Source of the DNA: Thysanoteuthis rhombus | Taxonomy: Eukaryota; Mollusca; Cephalopoda; Oegopsida; Thysanoteuthidae | NCBI GenBank assembly: GCA_963457665.1 | Contig: OY735231.1 | Coordinates: forward strand, 38,505,906-38,569,905 | DNA length: 64,000 nt | Direction: 5' to 3' | Part shown: piece by piece, positions 12,463-24,012 of the stretch | Position numbering within the stretch: position 1 is the stretch's first letter | How the letters are laid out: each line of letters starts with the position of its first letter | The notes under the pieces: model-generated | Database searches by the model: none | What the model was told of the DNA's origin: nothing | Seen by the model: the letters and a program-made list of their open reading frames with translations, nothing else | Position numbers and translations under genes: made by a program

Positions 12463-12850
12463 CGCAGCATGTTGTGTTGGGGATAATCAATTAGAAATTT
12501 GGGAAAAAGGGTGATCAATGGATAAGTTACTTCTCTTGTCTTTTGTTGGACAGTGATCACAAAAAAGGACTGAATTTTCAAAAAACAAGTGTAAATACTG
12601 CTGGTTAAGGGATCAATTTAGCATACACTTACATTGCAAATTGAAACCCCCACTAAAGACCTATTTAGGGGGAAATTTTCCACAAAAAGTTCTTCTTTCT
12701 AAACACGATGATGAGTAAATGTTTTTATTTTGAGCCCTTGAAGCTGCTTATGTGCAGCTTTTTTGCATGATACGTACATAACCAGCCAGCCAGATCAACT
12801 TGAAAACTGAAGAAACCTATGTTGACAGTTCAGCTGACTATTCCTAATAT
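12463..12850 (-). repeat. interspersed repeat A, copy 3
   Basis: Reverse-oriented copy. It starts at CAGCATGTTGTGTTGGGGAT, then has GGGATCAATTTAGCATA, CAGCCAGCCAG (the GGCT microsatellite) and ends with AAACTGAAGAAACCTATG and TTGACAG. Confidence 0.8.
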
Positions 12851-13249
12851 ATGAATCAGTGGAAATTAGTCAATTTAATGATCATTTACTATATTATTTA
12901 CATTTTACTTTGAGTATAGTGAAAAATACATTTGTTTATAGCAGTTGTCGATACCTGTCAACTCAGTCAAGTAGTTATTGAGTCGGCTTCCCTTACCCAT
13001 ATGTGATGAAAGCCCACTTAAATTTACAACCATCTTATAAAAGAGCTGAAGGATGACCTAAAATGACAAAAGCTGATATTACCCACAAAGGTAAAATAAA
13101 AACACGAGCAACACTAGTTGATTACAGAAGGGACCTTGATAGCCAAGATGTAAGATATTTATATCACGTGGGTATTGCAAATTCTACTGGAACAAAAATA
13201 TATTGATTGCAAGAAAAAGCAGGAAAATTGTACTGTATCAATTTCCCAG
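12851..13249. other. no feature recognised
   Basis: AT-rich sequence, no frame or repeat assigned. Confidence 0.3.
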
Positions 13250-13560
13250 ATAGGGATTGCTGGGTTGTGCTGCAAGATCTGAAAATAAAAGCACTTGAAG
13301 CCAAGGGCAACTGCTCCCCTTTTTCCAGAGAGGGGCAAAAGAATACATTTCTGGTTAGGGAGAAGATATATTCGGAATATATCTTCGGCAACCCTGTTAC
13401 TAGCAAATAATAACAATAGTCATTTTATATAGGAATATTAGGTTGGTGTTATAAAAACAATTGTATTGCACCATGATCCTGCTCTCAATCCTCTTACCCT
13501 TGGTTACAGGGCTTGATTCTGGAAGGTTCAAATACTCTGTTTGCCCCTTCCTAGAGGATG
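13250..13560 (+). repeat. interspersed repeat E, copy 1
   Basis: Shares with 27600-27880 the order: TATAGG-ATATTA-GTTGG-GTTA, an AAC(G)ATTGTA(C/T)TGCACCAT block, ATCCT and a later AGAGGATG-like end. It contains a near-perfect palindrome at 13362-13386, with 12-base arms GAAGATATATTC around one G. Overlapping open frames on both strands here show no recognisable motif. Confidence 0.45.
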
Positions 13561-14060
13561 CTTATGCTTGAAACTTAGGGTTTTAACTGGGATCCAATAT
13601 CAATTGCTGGTGATGGCGGCAAACATACAACTTTCTCGGGTGATAGAGTTAGAGCATGTAACCTTGATTCATATAAGAGTCAGTGAGAGTATTGCAGACT
13701 TCATACATCTCTGTAGTTTATAAATAAAAGTAATCATTAAGCTTAGATTAATATCTAAAGGCAAATACTATATTCTTTATGAATACAAAAAAATATATAT
13801 ATATATATATCCTGATTGGTCTAAAGTATATATGATATAATTTGAAATGCATTGTTGACTGTTTTATCAATAACTAGTTGATGACCTGTCACTTTGCTGA
13901 CTGTTATCTTAAGTGCAATTAAGAATTCATACCAAATTAGGTGAAAAATGTCCAAAATATATTGTTTCAGTAGAACTTTACTCTATGATTAATTTTTAAA
14001 AAAAATGTTATTATCAAGGGAAATAACTCATGATTGAGATACCCCTGTAGGATGTTTCAT
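13561..14060. other. no feature recognised
   Basis: AT-rich with a short TA array near 13792-13810. Confidence 0.3.
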
Positions 14061-14612
14061 TATCATCATCATTAGTCTTTTAACGTCCATTGTTGGACAT
14101 AGACCTTCCGCAGGATTCGCCACACTTCTCTATTGTGGATGTCGCAGAGCCAGTATTTTCTAAATTTGTCCAGCTCATCTCTCCATCTTGTATTCTGTTG
14201 GCCTCAGTTTTGCCTGTGATCTCCGAGGATCCATGTTGTGAGTTGTGATGTCCATCAGTTGTCTGTCATTCTTGCAACATGGCCTGCCGATTGCCATTTA
14301 AGTTTTCTGATAGATTCTATGATGTGTCTGCCTCCCGTTTTCTTCCTTACATTCTGTGCTGTCTTGTGATCTCTCCATGTAAGGTTGAGCATGATTTTCT
14401 CATGTGTGGCTTGCATGCTCCTCAGTTTGCGGTTCTGTCTCTTGGTTAGGTTCCATGTTTCAGCTCCATAAGTGACTATTGAGAGGATGCATTGGTTGTA
14501 TATCTTCTTAGGATTATTGGGATTGACTGGTTTTAAAGGTTGAGCTTGCTCTGTCAAAGGCCTGCCATCCTAGGGTGATTCTTTGCTTGATCTCTTCCTC
14601 TTTTGTAGGTTC
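14061..14612 (-). pseudogene. RTE-like non-LTR retrotransposon, 3' end fragment
   Basis: On the minus strand it encodes the C-terminal part of an RTE-like polyprotein. Readable blocks are VTYGAETWNLTKRQNRKL, MLNLTWRDHKTAQ and SAGHVARMTDN. The run of decreasing plus-strand coordinates then leads to the 3' tail, whose plus-strand complement is CATCATCATTAGTCTTTTAACG. The endonuclease and reverse transcriptase domains are missing, as expected for a 5'-truncated insertion. The same blocks occur in the copies at 17.5-20.1 and 43.8-46.3 kb. The 3' GATGATGA-type tail fits the RTE clade. Confidence 0.85.
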
Positions 14613-15770
14613 AATTTTAAGTTCTACTATTCTTTAATTTATTCATCAAAGTCTGATGTCAATACAAATGATTTGTTAATTCAAGAATAAAGAAGAGTTC
14701 CACCCTATCTCAAAAACACTTTAATGGCATCATATCACTTCGGATGATCCTAGTCATAAATCAATATATAAATGAGTGGCAATTTACGTGTTGGAATATG
14801 GGAGGCTTGGTTGTCACTGTACCCAACTAGGATTTGAAGCTGACTAATATAGCAGTTGGGTTTTGTACACACATGTATATGTGGGCATATGTTCATATGT
14901 GTGTAGTTATGTATAAACATGTCAGTGGTCAGAGCAAATGTGTATATATGGAGGTGTGGATGAGATGACACACCGGTACAGTAATTAATTGGGATGGTTT
15001 TCAAGGCGTTATCAGGGATTGTGGACGGCCAATCTGGCTTTGTTCCACTAGACTCGAACACCGTGGTTTTTAATCTCATTATTTTGATAACTTTCAGGGT
15101 TTAGGGCACATGGAATTAATTAAATCTAACAAGTAAATGTAACATTAACATTTCGTCACATGACATAGTTGACCAATTGAAAATAAGAATCCGCCCATAT
15201 ATTTGGAAAGAATTCAGAAAGTTGAAGAAGAAACGCTCTTTGGGGCAGACATGTGTTTTTCGGCCATCAGCCAAAGATGTTTTGGTTATGGTTGAATGAC
15301 CCATTACTAAGTGAAAGAGAAAGAGAGGAACAGAGACTTAGAAGATAGAAAAAGGGAAGGCCAGATACTGTGGACTAATTAAATGGAATTAGTAAGTTGC
15401 TTAATAGTATTTTCTTATAAGAGATAACCCAATGTAAGTTCCTGCTCAAAGTTAGTAGTCACCCATCATTATAGAAATGATCGGGAATAAAGGTTTTCTT
15501 CATTTACCCATAGACCTGTCCTTGTGGTGTTATTGTGCAAACGCAAGAATGCAAATTACAGTTTTGTTTACAACTTCTGCTTCAGAGAACTACACAGTGG
15601 AAGACAATATGTAAAAAAGTATGCGTCGTTTCCTTATCTGAACTGAATTTTCTCTTCTTCTCTCATCTCATCTTGTTCAGACATTTCATTATTTCCAATT
15701 CATTTTTGGTTGTCATATTACTCTTTGTCTCAGCTTTTTCAGTTCCCTGTGAGCCATATGAAAAAACAGC
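14613..15770. other. no gene recognised
   Basis: A 109-codon minus-strand frame at 14750-15079 has no recognisable motif. The remainder shows no repeat I could match. Confidence 0.3.
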
Positions 15771-15831
15771 CGCTATCAACTGGGTAGCTGCTTCAACGTA
15801 GCATTGTTATAACCATTGAGCTAAACAGCTG
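15771..15831 (-). repeat. tRNA-like segment of element B, partial
   Basis: Minus strand starts AGCTGTTTAGCTCAATGG, like the tRNA-like core at 16089-16169, and continues through AATGCTACGTTGAAGCAGCTACCC. The box-B half is not recognisable here, so this is a fragment. Confidence 0.55.
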
Positions 15832-15962
15832 CTGGTAATGCAAAGGTTGAAATTACTCCCAACTCCAAATTCTCATTTTTTGCTCATTCATGGTCTATGT
15901 CAGCTCTCTTTGTTTCTTTCAAAATGACTATTGTATCATCAAGAAATAGGTACATGATACGA

Positions 15963-16292
15963 CAGAATGATTATAAATTGTGACATATTATATTCAAACT
16001 CTTATCTGAAATGATCTCCCATTATTACAGGGTGAATATATCATTTGGCCTAGACATTGTAAATAAAATATACAATTAAAGAAAATGGAGCTGCTGCAGG
16101 AATCAAACCTGCCACTTATAGGGTAGCTACTTCAATGTAGCATTCCTCTTACCGTTGAGCTAAACAGCTTGTTATGCAATTGTTTATTATATTTACGTTG
16201 TCTCAGTAAAATGATACATTCACTGTGTATTAATGGGAGATCATTTCAAATAAGGGTTTCAGCATGATGTGACGCAATTTATAATCATTCTG
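15963..16292 (-). mobile_element. palindromic element B, full copy with tRNA-like core
   Basis: The ends are perfect inverted repeats (CAGAATGATTATAAATTG at 15963-15980 and its complement at 16275-16292). The arms, about 115 bp each, stay clearly complementary inward through ATGATCTCCCATTA and the TGAATATATCAT region. The core between them reads as a tRNA-like gene on the minus strand. There is no coding frame. Related pieces lie at 8567-8750, 15771-15831 and 20871-20985, so this is a dispersed family. The core may be the Pol III promoter that helped spread it, or a tRNA captured inside a fold-back transposon. Confidence 0.8.
16089..16169 (-). repeat. tRNA-like core of element B
   Basis: Minus strand: acceptor strand AGCTGTT pairs with AGCAGCT (six Watson-Crick pairs and one G-U). 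TAGCTCAACGGTAAGAG matches box A, GCAGG-TTTGATT-CCTGC forms a perfect five-pair T-arm with box B, and CCA then TTTTC follow the acceptor. The anticodon arm is odd: GCTAC/GTAGC leaves only six loop bases (ATTGAA) instead of seven. A functional tRNA is therefore doubtful; Pol III transcription is plausible. Confidence 0.6.
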
Positions 16293-16861
16293 CTGGATCA
16301 TATCTCTATTTCTTAATAACATACGTATATTTACAGATGTTCCCCAGTGAACAACTCGGGTTCCATTCTGACAACCATGATAAACAATTTAGGGCTTAAA
16401 AATCCAAACTTAAGTCACATTTTTCCAAATATTTTTCCCTTCAGATTTTGCTTATAAAGCATTAAATTTTTATGGAAGAGGGAACAGTTTGTATATTTTA
16501 TTTTGATCTGTCACAGTTGGGAATGCGGTTGGTAGATAAACCAGTAGGTCCTTGACCTGGGATACCTATATACAAATGTAAAATGCCAATGCTAACATTA
16601 TCTTGTATAGATGAAAATTCCTGGGTATCATTGATTGGAAGTTAACAGAAATATTCCTGGTATTTCACACCTGCCACCTTAATATCTGCTTGTTACTAAA
16701 TCATTGGCTTATGCTGTCTGTGAAAATGTGAATACAGGCCTCCCCCATAGAAACTTGTTTCATTATACAGTTTGTGTTATAATGCAGGTGTATAGTGAAC
16801 TCCAAGATATTAATCCAAAATAGCTAGACCTAGCTCCAAAATGATTAAATTTTTTATTGCG
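16293..16861. other. no feature recognised
   Basis: AT-rich sequence with no frame or repeat assigned. Confidence 0.3.
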
Positions 16862-17105
16862 TTTCAAAATTTCCCCTGAAATAATTTTCAAGAGGGTGTT
16901 TAATTTGCAATGTAAGTTTATGTTGAATTAATCTCTTGCTTTGTGTCCAGCAGCGTCCACATTTGTTTCTTGAGAATTTGAACTTTTTGTAGTGATTATG
17001 GCCCAACAAAATGTGAGAGGAATAACTTATTCATTGATCACATTTTTTTCAAATTTTCCAGTTGATCACCCCCAACCCCGCATGCTGAAAGCAAACCTTC
17101 GTTAA
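16862..17105 (+). repeat. interspersed repeat A, copy 4 (5' truncated)
   Basis: Starts near the TTTTCAAGAGGGTGTTTAATT block and runs through TGTAAGTTTATG, GTGTCCAGCAGCG, GTGATTATGGCCCAACAAAA and TTGATCACCCCC. Confidence 0.75.
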
Positions 17106-17144
17106 TACATGCTTGTCTAAAGGCTATTGACAAGGAATGTTTAT

Positions 17145-17478
17145 TTTTAGAAACCATCAACCAATACTGTCATCGGAACTGTCAGCATAAGTTTCTTTAT
17201 TTTTTAATCTAGCTGGCTGGCTGGCTGGCTGGCTATGTATGTTTATGCTAAATTGGTCCCTTAGTCTGTGTCTGGCAGCATTCACACTTGTTTTTTTTTA
17301 AATTCAGACCTTTCTTTATTGATCCCTACCCAAGAGAAGGTAAGAGAAGTGACTTTTCTATTGATCAACCCTTTTTCCAATTTAAAAAATTTTTTTTTTA
17401 TTGATCACCCTCAACATGGCATGCTGCCAAAAGACATTGGTTACATTATGGTTTCAATTATTTGACTAATAAACTTGT
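17145..17478 (+). repeat. interspersed repeat A, copy 5 (internal deletion)
   Basis: The 5' block AACTGTCAGCATAAGTTTCTT and a pure five-unit GGCT run pass directly into GTTTATGCTAAATTGGTCCC, so about 130 bases of the middle are missing. The 3' half is normal. Confidence 0.8.
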
Positions 17479-17486
17479 TATTTAAT

Positions 17487-20059
17487 AGTCAATCGGCATT
17501 AGCAAAATGAGAGGAACTAATCGAACTAAAGAGCAAACATCTTTTTTACAATTACAGTAAGAGAAAGTCAAATGAAGCGGAGTAGGCTTTCTCATCAATG
17601 AGGAACTCAAAGACAATATGGTAGGCTTCAAAGCTGTCTCTGACCGCAGAGCCAGGGTCACTGTACAACTCTCAAAGAGGTACAAACTGGTTATTATCAA
17701 AGCCTACGCTCCCACTTGGTAGTCAACCAAGGAGAAAATAGACAACTTCGACGATGACTTGAACTCCATACTCTAAGATACCAAAAACATAGTTATTGTA
17801 GGAGACTTCAATGCAAAGGTAGGACAAAGAAATGAACATTGTGTCAGTGAGTTTGGATATAAAGAATGGAACAAGAGAAATGAACACCTTGTAAACTTTG
17901 TAACCATAAAAGGGTTCAAAATTATGAACACCTCCTTCAAGACATCCAATGAAAAGTAGACTTGGAAGAGCCCCAACCATGAAACCAAGAACAAAACACA
18001 TCACATTCTAGTGGACAAAAGTGACTCTGTCAAAGACATCCAGGTCCTAAATCATGTTGACATAGGAAGCGACCATAGAATGGTAAGCTGTAAAATGCAA
18101 ATTCAACACCAACAAAAAATGCAGGAAAATGTTCCATATCAAGCTGCAACTATTAAACATACCAGAAGAGCTCACTCAATCCTTCAAGCCTGAATAGGAA
18201 AACAGATATTAAAATCTTACCAAACCAGAAGAGAGAACCAATATCAACAAATTCAACAACAAAGTAACAACCTCTCTATTTGAAGTCGCCACCATGTTCA
18301 AACCAAAGAGCACACAAACCATCAGTGAAATCTCCGATAAAACCAAGAATCTCATGGAAAAATGCAGAAATCCTAAGCTACCAACAAACAACCAAAGAGA
18401 GAAAATTGAAGCAACTGAACTAAATAAAACTATCCACAAGAAACAAAGAGAAGATGAAAGAAAATACACAACAGCAATCATCGAAACAATTCTCGAGAAA
18501 GGTCGAGGCTTCAAAGCTATAAACAAAGCTCCCAATACAGTGCGGAAAGAAATAACTAGTATACTTGACTAAAATGCAGACTAAACAGCAGACAGAGACT
18601 GGATTGTTAGATATGCCTAAGAATTCTACCAAAAACTCTGCTCTTCCAAACAAAGACCACAAAACAACAAAGAGGATGCTCAAGACACAAATGATCGATT
18701 CAATGATTTCCCAGAAGTTATGCCATAGGAGGTGAAACAAGCCATCAAACAAGCAAAGAAAGGAAAAACGCCTGGACCAGATAATATCACCATTGACCTA
18801 CTCAAAAAAACTGATAAGATCATCACAAGGAAACTGACCATTCAACTTATGCCCAAAACAAAGTAAAGTCCCAGAAGATTGGAACACTGAAATCATAGTA
18901 TTATATAAAAAAGGACATCCAATATAACTCAACAACTGCAGACCAATAAGTGTACTTAACTGCATCTACAAACCTTTCACCAAAGTTATTACCATCTGAA
19001 TCACCAAAACGCTGGACGAAAACCAACTGCAGGAGAAAGCTGACTTTAGAAAAAACTACTTGACCATGGACTATCTACATTTGATAAATCAACGAAAAGA
19101 GAAAGTAGCAGAATGCAAAATACCACTTGCAGTGGCATTTATCAACTTCAAGAAGGCTTTTGATTTGGTGGAAATTTCCAAGGTCATGGAGGCTACCACT
19201 CTACAAGGTGTAGACCCCATATATGTCAGTGTACTGCAACATATATTCAGTCATAGCAGCTCCTTTATGAGACTACATAAAGACTCAGATCTCTTTCAAC
19301 TCTATAAAGGGGTAAGACATGATAATACCAGCTCATAAACCTTTTACAGCCTGCCTCAAGATGATCTTCCGAAACCTACACTGGGAATTAAGTAATCGGA
19401 ATAGACAACAAATACCTGAGCAACCATCATCCTTTTTTTTCAGGGAACATCCACAACATCCGATTAACGCGAGATGAATTGAATGAAAAAAGCAAGAGAG
19501 TCAGCCTTCACATAAACTTCAGTAAAACAGAGGTCATGTACAATAAACCTGATGAAGATAAATACACAATGATCAAAATCAAAAATATAGAACTGGAGGA
19601 AATATATCACTACATCTACCTAGGATAACAAATCTTTATGAAATCCTTAAAATAAGAAGAAATCAAGCAGAGCAAGCTCAACTTTCAAGAACAAGAAAAT
19701 CCTAAAAAAAAGAGTATACAACCAATTCATCCTCCTGATTGTCACCTATGGAGCTGAAACATGGAACATAACTAAGAGACCAACCAGCAAACTGAGAACC
19801 ATACAACATGCACATGAAAGAATCATGCTTAACCTTACATGGAGAGATCACAAAACAGCACAGTATATCAAGAAGAAAACAAGAGTCTGACACATTATAG
19901 AATCCATGAGAGAATTTAAATGGCAATGGGCTGGTTATGTTTCAAGAATGGCAGACAACTGATAGACATCATGGCTCACAACATGGACCCCAAGAGATCA
20001 TATGTGAAACGGAGGCCAGCAGAATGCTAAATAGAGAGACAAACTAGATAAGTTCAGGA
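17487..20059 (+). pseudogene. RTE-like non-LTR retrotransposon, long decayed copy
   Basis: Encodes in broken frames an apurinic-type endonuclease followed by a reverse transcriptase. Endonuclease blocks: VIIKAYAPT near 17690, VGDFNAKVG at about 17798 and GSDHRMVSCKMQ near 18065. Reverse transcriptase blocks: KGKTPGPDNITIDLL near 18760, a NCRPISVLNCIYK block near 18940, AFINFKKAFD near 19135 and LYKGVRHDNTSS near 19302. The C-terminal block VTYGAETWNITKRP lies near 19740. In motif A the catalytic Asp has become Asn (FINF rather than FIDF). Many stops and frameshifts are present, and the endonuclease N-terminus is missing. The copy is dead. Its 3' end joins a different tail at about 20060. Confidence 0.88.
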
Positions 20060-20420
20060 ATTGCACAGAGAGCAATGGAAAGAGCAATGCTAGGGATTTT
20101 TCTGAGAAAGAAATAAAAAAGATCAACATGGATCAATAGGAGGACTAAAGTGAAGGATATTATACAAATGATTCAATAATAAAAATAGAGATGGGCTACA
20201 CTTAGCAAGAAGAAATGATGATAGATGGAGTAAAAGGTTGACCAATTAGTGCCCATGGGACAGTAGGAAAAGACCAGACAGAAGATGGTGGAATTAGATA
20301 GAAAGGTTTGCTGGGAAGACAGCTAAGTTAGTGCAATCACGGTCACCATGGAAGGATGTAGGAGAGGGGTTTGGACAAACCCCAGCAGTGGACTAATAAT
20401 GGCTGCTGCTGCTGATGACA
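20060..20420 (+). pseudogene. 3' tail of a second RTE-like element fused to the copy above
   Basis: From about 20060 the sequence no longer follows the other copies. It encodes, in broken frames, RAMERAMLGIFLR, then blocks typical of a different RTE-like C-terminus (an RWSKR-type region near 20222 and a WCPWDS-like region near 20250). It ends in QQWTN and a GCTGCTGCTGCTGATGAC tail. This fits a chimera between two related retrotransposons. Confidence 0.65.
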
Positions 20421-20519
20421 CCATTTTAACCTGTTTTGTGTAAGGATGATTTTGACCCAGATAACCCTGCCTGCAGTCTTCCATGGGAAAAGGAGATGAT
20501 AAAATAATAATCTCTGACC

Positions 20520-20870
20520 TACCTTCAGTTGTTCAGAAACAGGGTAAAATTAAAAAGCACTTACAGAGCAGCGTATACCTCTGCCGATGATATTGTCAGA
20601 GGGAGTAATTGTGGCTGGATCCATCCCAAATTGACTCATTTCTCCCATGGCCTATTGCCCACCCTTCCACAAAATTCATTGAGAATTTTTGCAGACATGG
20701 TGTGGACAGACGTGAAAATTTGGCAATATAAGGTGGTGAATACATAAATATGATGCAGGGGAGGTAAATATGCATGTATCCCCCTCAAAAAAAATTATGC
20801 ACTTGTTCCTCAACAAAATTTGATTGAAATTCATGGAGAACCTTAGGCCATATCGTATCGACAGTCATGA
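20520..20870 (+). repeat. interspersed repeat D
   Basis: Blocks TGGATCCATCCCAAATTGAC, GGCCTATTGCCCACCC, AATTCATTGAGAATTTTT and a GTGTGGACAGACG end match the units at 2140-2615. Confidence 0.65.
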
Positions 20871-20985
20871 GTAATTGTTTATTCTATTAATGTTGTCTAG
20901 GCCAATGATTCATTCACCGTGTGATAACGGGAGACCATTTCAAATAAGAGTTTCAATATAATATAAAACAATTTATCATCATAAA
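20871..20985 (-). mobile_element. single arm of palindromic element B
   Basis: AATTGTTTATTCTATTAATG through CATTTCAAATAAGAGTTTCA to ACAATTTATCATCAT matches the right arm of the full element at 16178-16292. No core or second arm is present. Confidence 0.65.
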
Positions 20986-20989
20986 TGCA

Positions 20990-21185
20990 AGGAAGAAAAA
21001 TGGAAAAAAAATACCTCTCAATCAAAACATAATTCCTGGATCAACCCCAAAATTTGACTTACTCATTTTTACCCCATTGCCCACCTATCCACAAAATTTC
21101 ATGGAAATTTATTGTGTACTTTTGGAAATATTTTGTGGACAGATAGATCGACAGAAAGATGGAAAGACAGACAGACAAACAGAAA
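20990..21185 (+). repeat. interspersed repeat D, second unit
   Basis: CAAAACATAATTCCTGGATC, CCCATTGCCCACCTATCC and TTTGTGGACAGATAGA blocks, ending in a GACAGACAAACAGA-type simple repeat. Confidence 0.65.
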
Positions 21186-21249
21186 GATGGACATGACTGT
21201 TTGCATCTAACTGTTTTGGCAAAAGTAATAAATTTGAAACACCTCTGGT

Positions 21250-21645
21250 CAGTCACTCAAGAGAGACCATCATGTGACCAATGTCTTAGGGGTGATCAAT
21301 AGAAAAAATTTCGAAAAAGGGTTGATCAATGAATGAGTTACTTCTCTTGCCTTTTCTCGGGAAGTGATCACTAAAAACGTCTGAATTTTCAAAAAACAAG
21401 TGTGAATTAACTTTGTTCATTGAAACCCTCCACTAAAAGCCTATTAGGGAGCTTAAAAAACAAAATAAAAAAAGTGTAGTAAATGTTAAAATGTTCAGCC
21501 CTGAAAGGCTCCATTGGCATGGCCTGTGTACATGAAACATTGATACATACACGCATACATTGCTAGCCAGCCAACCGGCTGGATTAGAAAATGAAGAAAC
21601 CTATGTTGACAGTTCTGATGACAGTATTGGTTAACTGATTCTAAA
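21250..21645 (-). repeat. interspersed repeat A, copy 6
   Basis: Reverse-oriented: GGGTGATCAATAG, then GGTTGATCAATGAATGAGTT, CTGAATTTTCAAAAAACAAG, AGCCAGCCAACCGGCTGG and AGAAACCTATGTTGACAG. Confidence 0.8.
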
Positions 21646-21705
21646 AAAAATTTTTTTGTCCGTAGCCTTTAAACAAGCATGTAATAACAAGGGATTGTTG
21701 CTGCA

Positions 21706-21798
21706 AACACACATACACACACACACATACACACACATCCCCCACCCACCCACACACATACACCCACACCCCAACACACCCACACCCACACACATATA
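21706..21798. repeat. CA/CCCA-rich microsatellite
   Basis: CACACATACACA and CCCACCCACACA runs of variable spacing. Confidence 0.9.
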
Positions 21799-21969
21799 CA
21801 TGTATACAGATCACATGGGGAATAACTCTTGACTTGGCAAACAAATTATAATACAATAGTGTCCCTTGTGTTATCAGTAGAAATAGTTGTGGGTTCAATC
21901 AGTTCATCATGATGATGATGATAGGGAAGAAGCAACTTATAAAATCTTGCAAAATGCTTGATAGACAGG

Positions 21970-22412
21970 TCTGGTTAATCACTCAATAGAAACTATCATG
22001 TAACCAACATCATTTGGTAGCATACCATGTTGGGGATGATCGATTCAAAAATTGGAAAAAGGGGTGATCAATGGATAAATTATCATTACACCTTTTGTTT
22101 AGCAGTGATCAGTAAAAGAGTCCAAGTGTTCATAAAACAAGCATGCAGGATCAGTTTATCATTTACTTACATTGCAAATTTCAGCCCCCCTCCTCCTGAA
22201 AGTCTATTTTGGAATTGGATTTTTCAACAAATAAAAGATAACAACTTTGTAGACATGATAAGGAGTAAATGTTTAAATTTTCAGACCTAGTGCTCCATTG
22301 GTACCACCTGTCCATATGATGCATTACCAGCTAGCCAGCCAGCCAGCCAGCTGGACCAACTTGAAAACTGAAGAAACCTATGTTGAAAGTTTTGGTTGAT
22401 GATTTCTAATAA
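21970..22412 (-). repeat. interspersed repeat A, copy 7 (near full length)
   Basis: Reverse-oriented, with both ends: GGTCTGGTTAATCACTCAAT at the left and AACTGAAGAAACCTATGTTG then GTTTTGGTTGATG at the right. A four-unit GCCA run marks the microsatellite. Confidence 0.85.
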
Positions 22413-23249
22413 AATTCCTGAGGAAAATCCTTTCTCTCTCACACAGCTCTTCTAATACAGGTACAACAATCTCTTATCCCAAAACCTTGGGATCAGACAC
22501 TTTTTTGAATTTTTAAATTTTGGGGGATTTACAAGTAAGGTAAAGTGTAAGGTAAAGAGTCCCATCTCTTAATGGAGCATGATGGCCAATGATGAAGTCT
22601 CGGTTTATTTTGCATGTGTCAGCTTAATAATCCTTACAAGTCTCAATTGTAGTCAAAACCAGGACTTTATTCCTATGTTTTTATGACCTACCCCATGGCA
22701 GGATGCAAGTCCATCGAAGGGATACCTCCACCTTAATCACATAGCTTAGGGTGTACTTAATTAACTACTGAGTTCTCAGGGATATTTGTGAGGCAGACAT
22801 GCTCACCATTACACTATCTGAGTGGATGTACTGAATCAATAATGACAGATGCTACCTTTCTGCTTCTCACAGGGAATCTACAGCTCCTTTTAACATCTAC
22901 ACAGTTTTCAAAGACAAAAGACCATGAAAAATGAATGGAATATCCATAAACAACAGTAGGAACACTGAGATACAATTGTGTGGCGTGGGTTGAGCCAAAG
23001 CCTTGTCATAATGATAACTCTACTGGGCCTTGTAGAGTGCAGTGGAAGAAAATAGGTGAGTGTGAGTAGTATCTGATCACAATTGGTACCACAATTGGTA
23101 CCAAATGCAACCCTTGGTATGAAGACGACATGCATGGAAAAAATATTTGATTTTAGAGCTTTTCAGTTTTCAGAATCGAAGCTGATGAGTTATGTGCTTT
23201 TATTAATTTCCTTCTTAAAACCTCTGTCTACATAGAATTCCATTCTTTT
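22413..23249. other. no gene recognised
   Basis: No frame with a recognisable motif. A 75-codon minus-strand frame at 22908-23135 is unassigned. Confidence 0.3.
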
Positions 23250-23662
23250 AGAAAATATCAACCAAAACTAACAACACAGGTTTCTTCAGTTTTCAAGTTG
23301 GTCAGGCTGGCTGGCTGGCTGGCTGGTTATATATATACGTGTCATGCATACAGGTTGTACCAATAGAGCTTGAGGACTGAAAGTTCAGACATTTACTCCT
23401 TATTATGGCTAGAAAAAAAATGCTTCTCAAGTTTTTAGAAAATTCCCATCTTGAAATAAGTTTGCAGTGAGGGTTCAATTTGTAATGCAACTTTATGCTA
23501 AATTGGTCCCTTAATTTGTGTCTGGCAGTATTCATGCTTGTTTTTTTTTTTAAATTCAGAATTTTTTAGTCATCACTTTTCCACAAAAGGCGAGAGAAAA
23601 TCAATCATTCATCACTCCTTTTCCCAATTTTTTAATTGATCACCCCAAACCTGGTATATAGG
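23250..23662 (+). repeat. interspersed repeat A, copy 8
   Basis: AACAACACAGGTTTCTTCAG, a GGCT run, GCTAAATTGGTCCCTTAATT and TTTTTTAATTGATCACCCC. The 3' end is lost after GGTATATAG. Confidence 0.8.
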
Positions 23663-23924
23663 CAGCTAAATACAATAAAAATACTTACTTGACAAAGGCA
23701 ACTATATATATAATGAATATGCATTGATGGTTGTTTTCTATTCACACTTAAAAAAAATAAAGACTATCCTTGCATTAATGTATCAGATATCATAATTTTG
23801 GGATTGGCCATTTTTTAGTTGCTAAAAGTGGCTAGATTTTCATAAAAATGACTATTATGTAGATTCAATTTCCCGATAATGAAATATCACTGATAAATAA
23901 CTGGGAAATTAGAAATACTAACCA

Positions 23925-24012
23925 TAAACTTAGATACTAACCCTAACTCCTGACCTACCTATTAACCCTAACTTGAAAACCTACTTACTAATCATAACGC
24001 TAACCCTGAATC
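23925..24012 (+). repeat. degenerate (TAACCC)-like stretch
   Basis: CTAACCCTAAC-type words recur about five times with spacers. The array is too irregular to be telomeric DNA. Confidence 0.4.

Noticed and set aside
16089..16169. Functional tRNA gene
   Set aside because: The anticodon loop has six bases and the sequence sits in a repeated mobile element, so I call it tRNA-like only.
23925..24012. Interstitial telomere repeat
   Set aside because: The CTAACCC words are few and separated by irregular spacers, with no true array.
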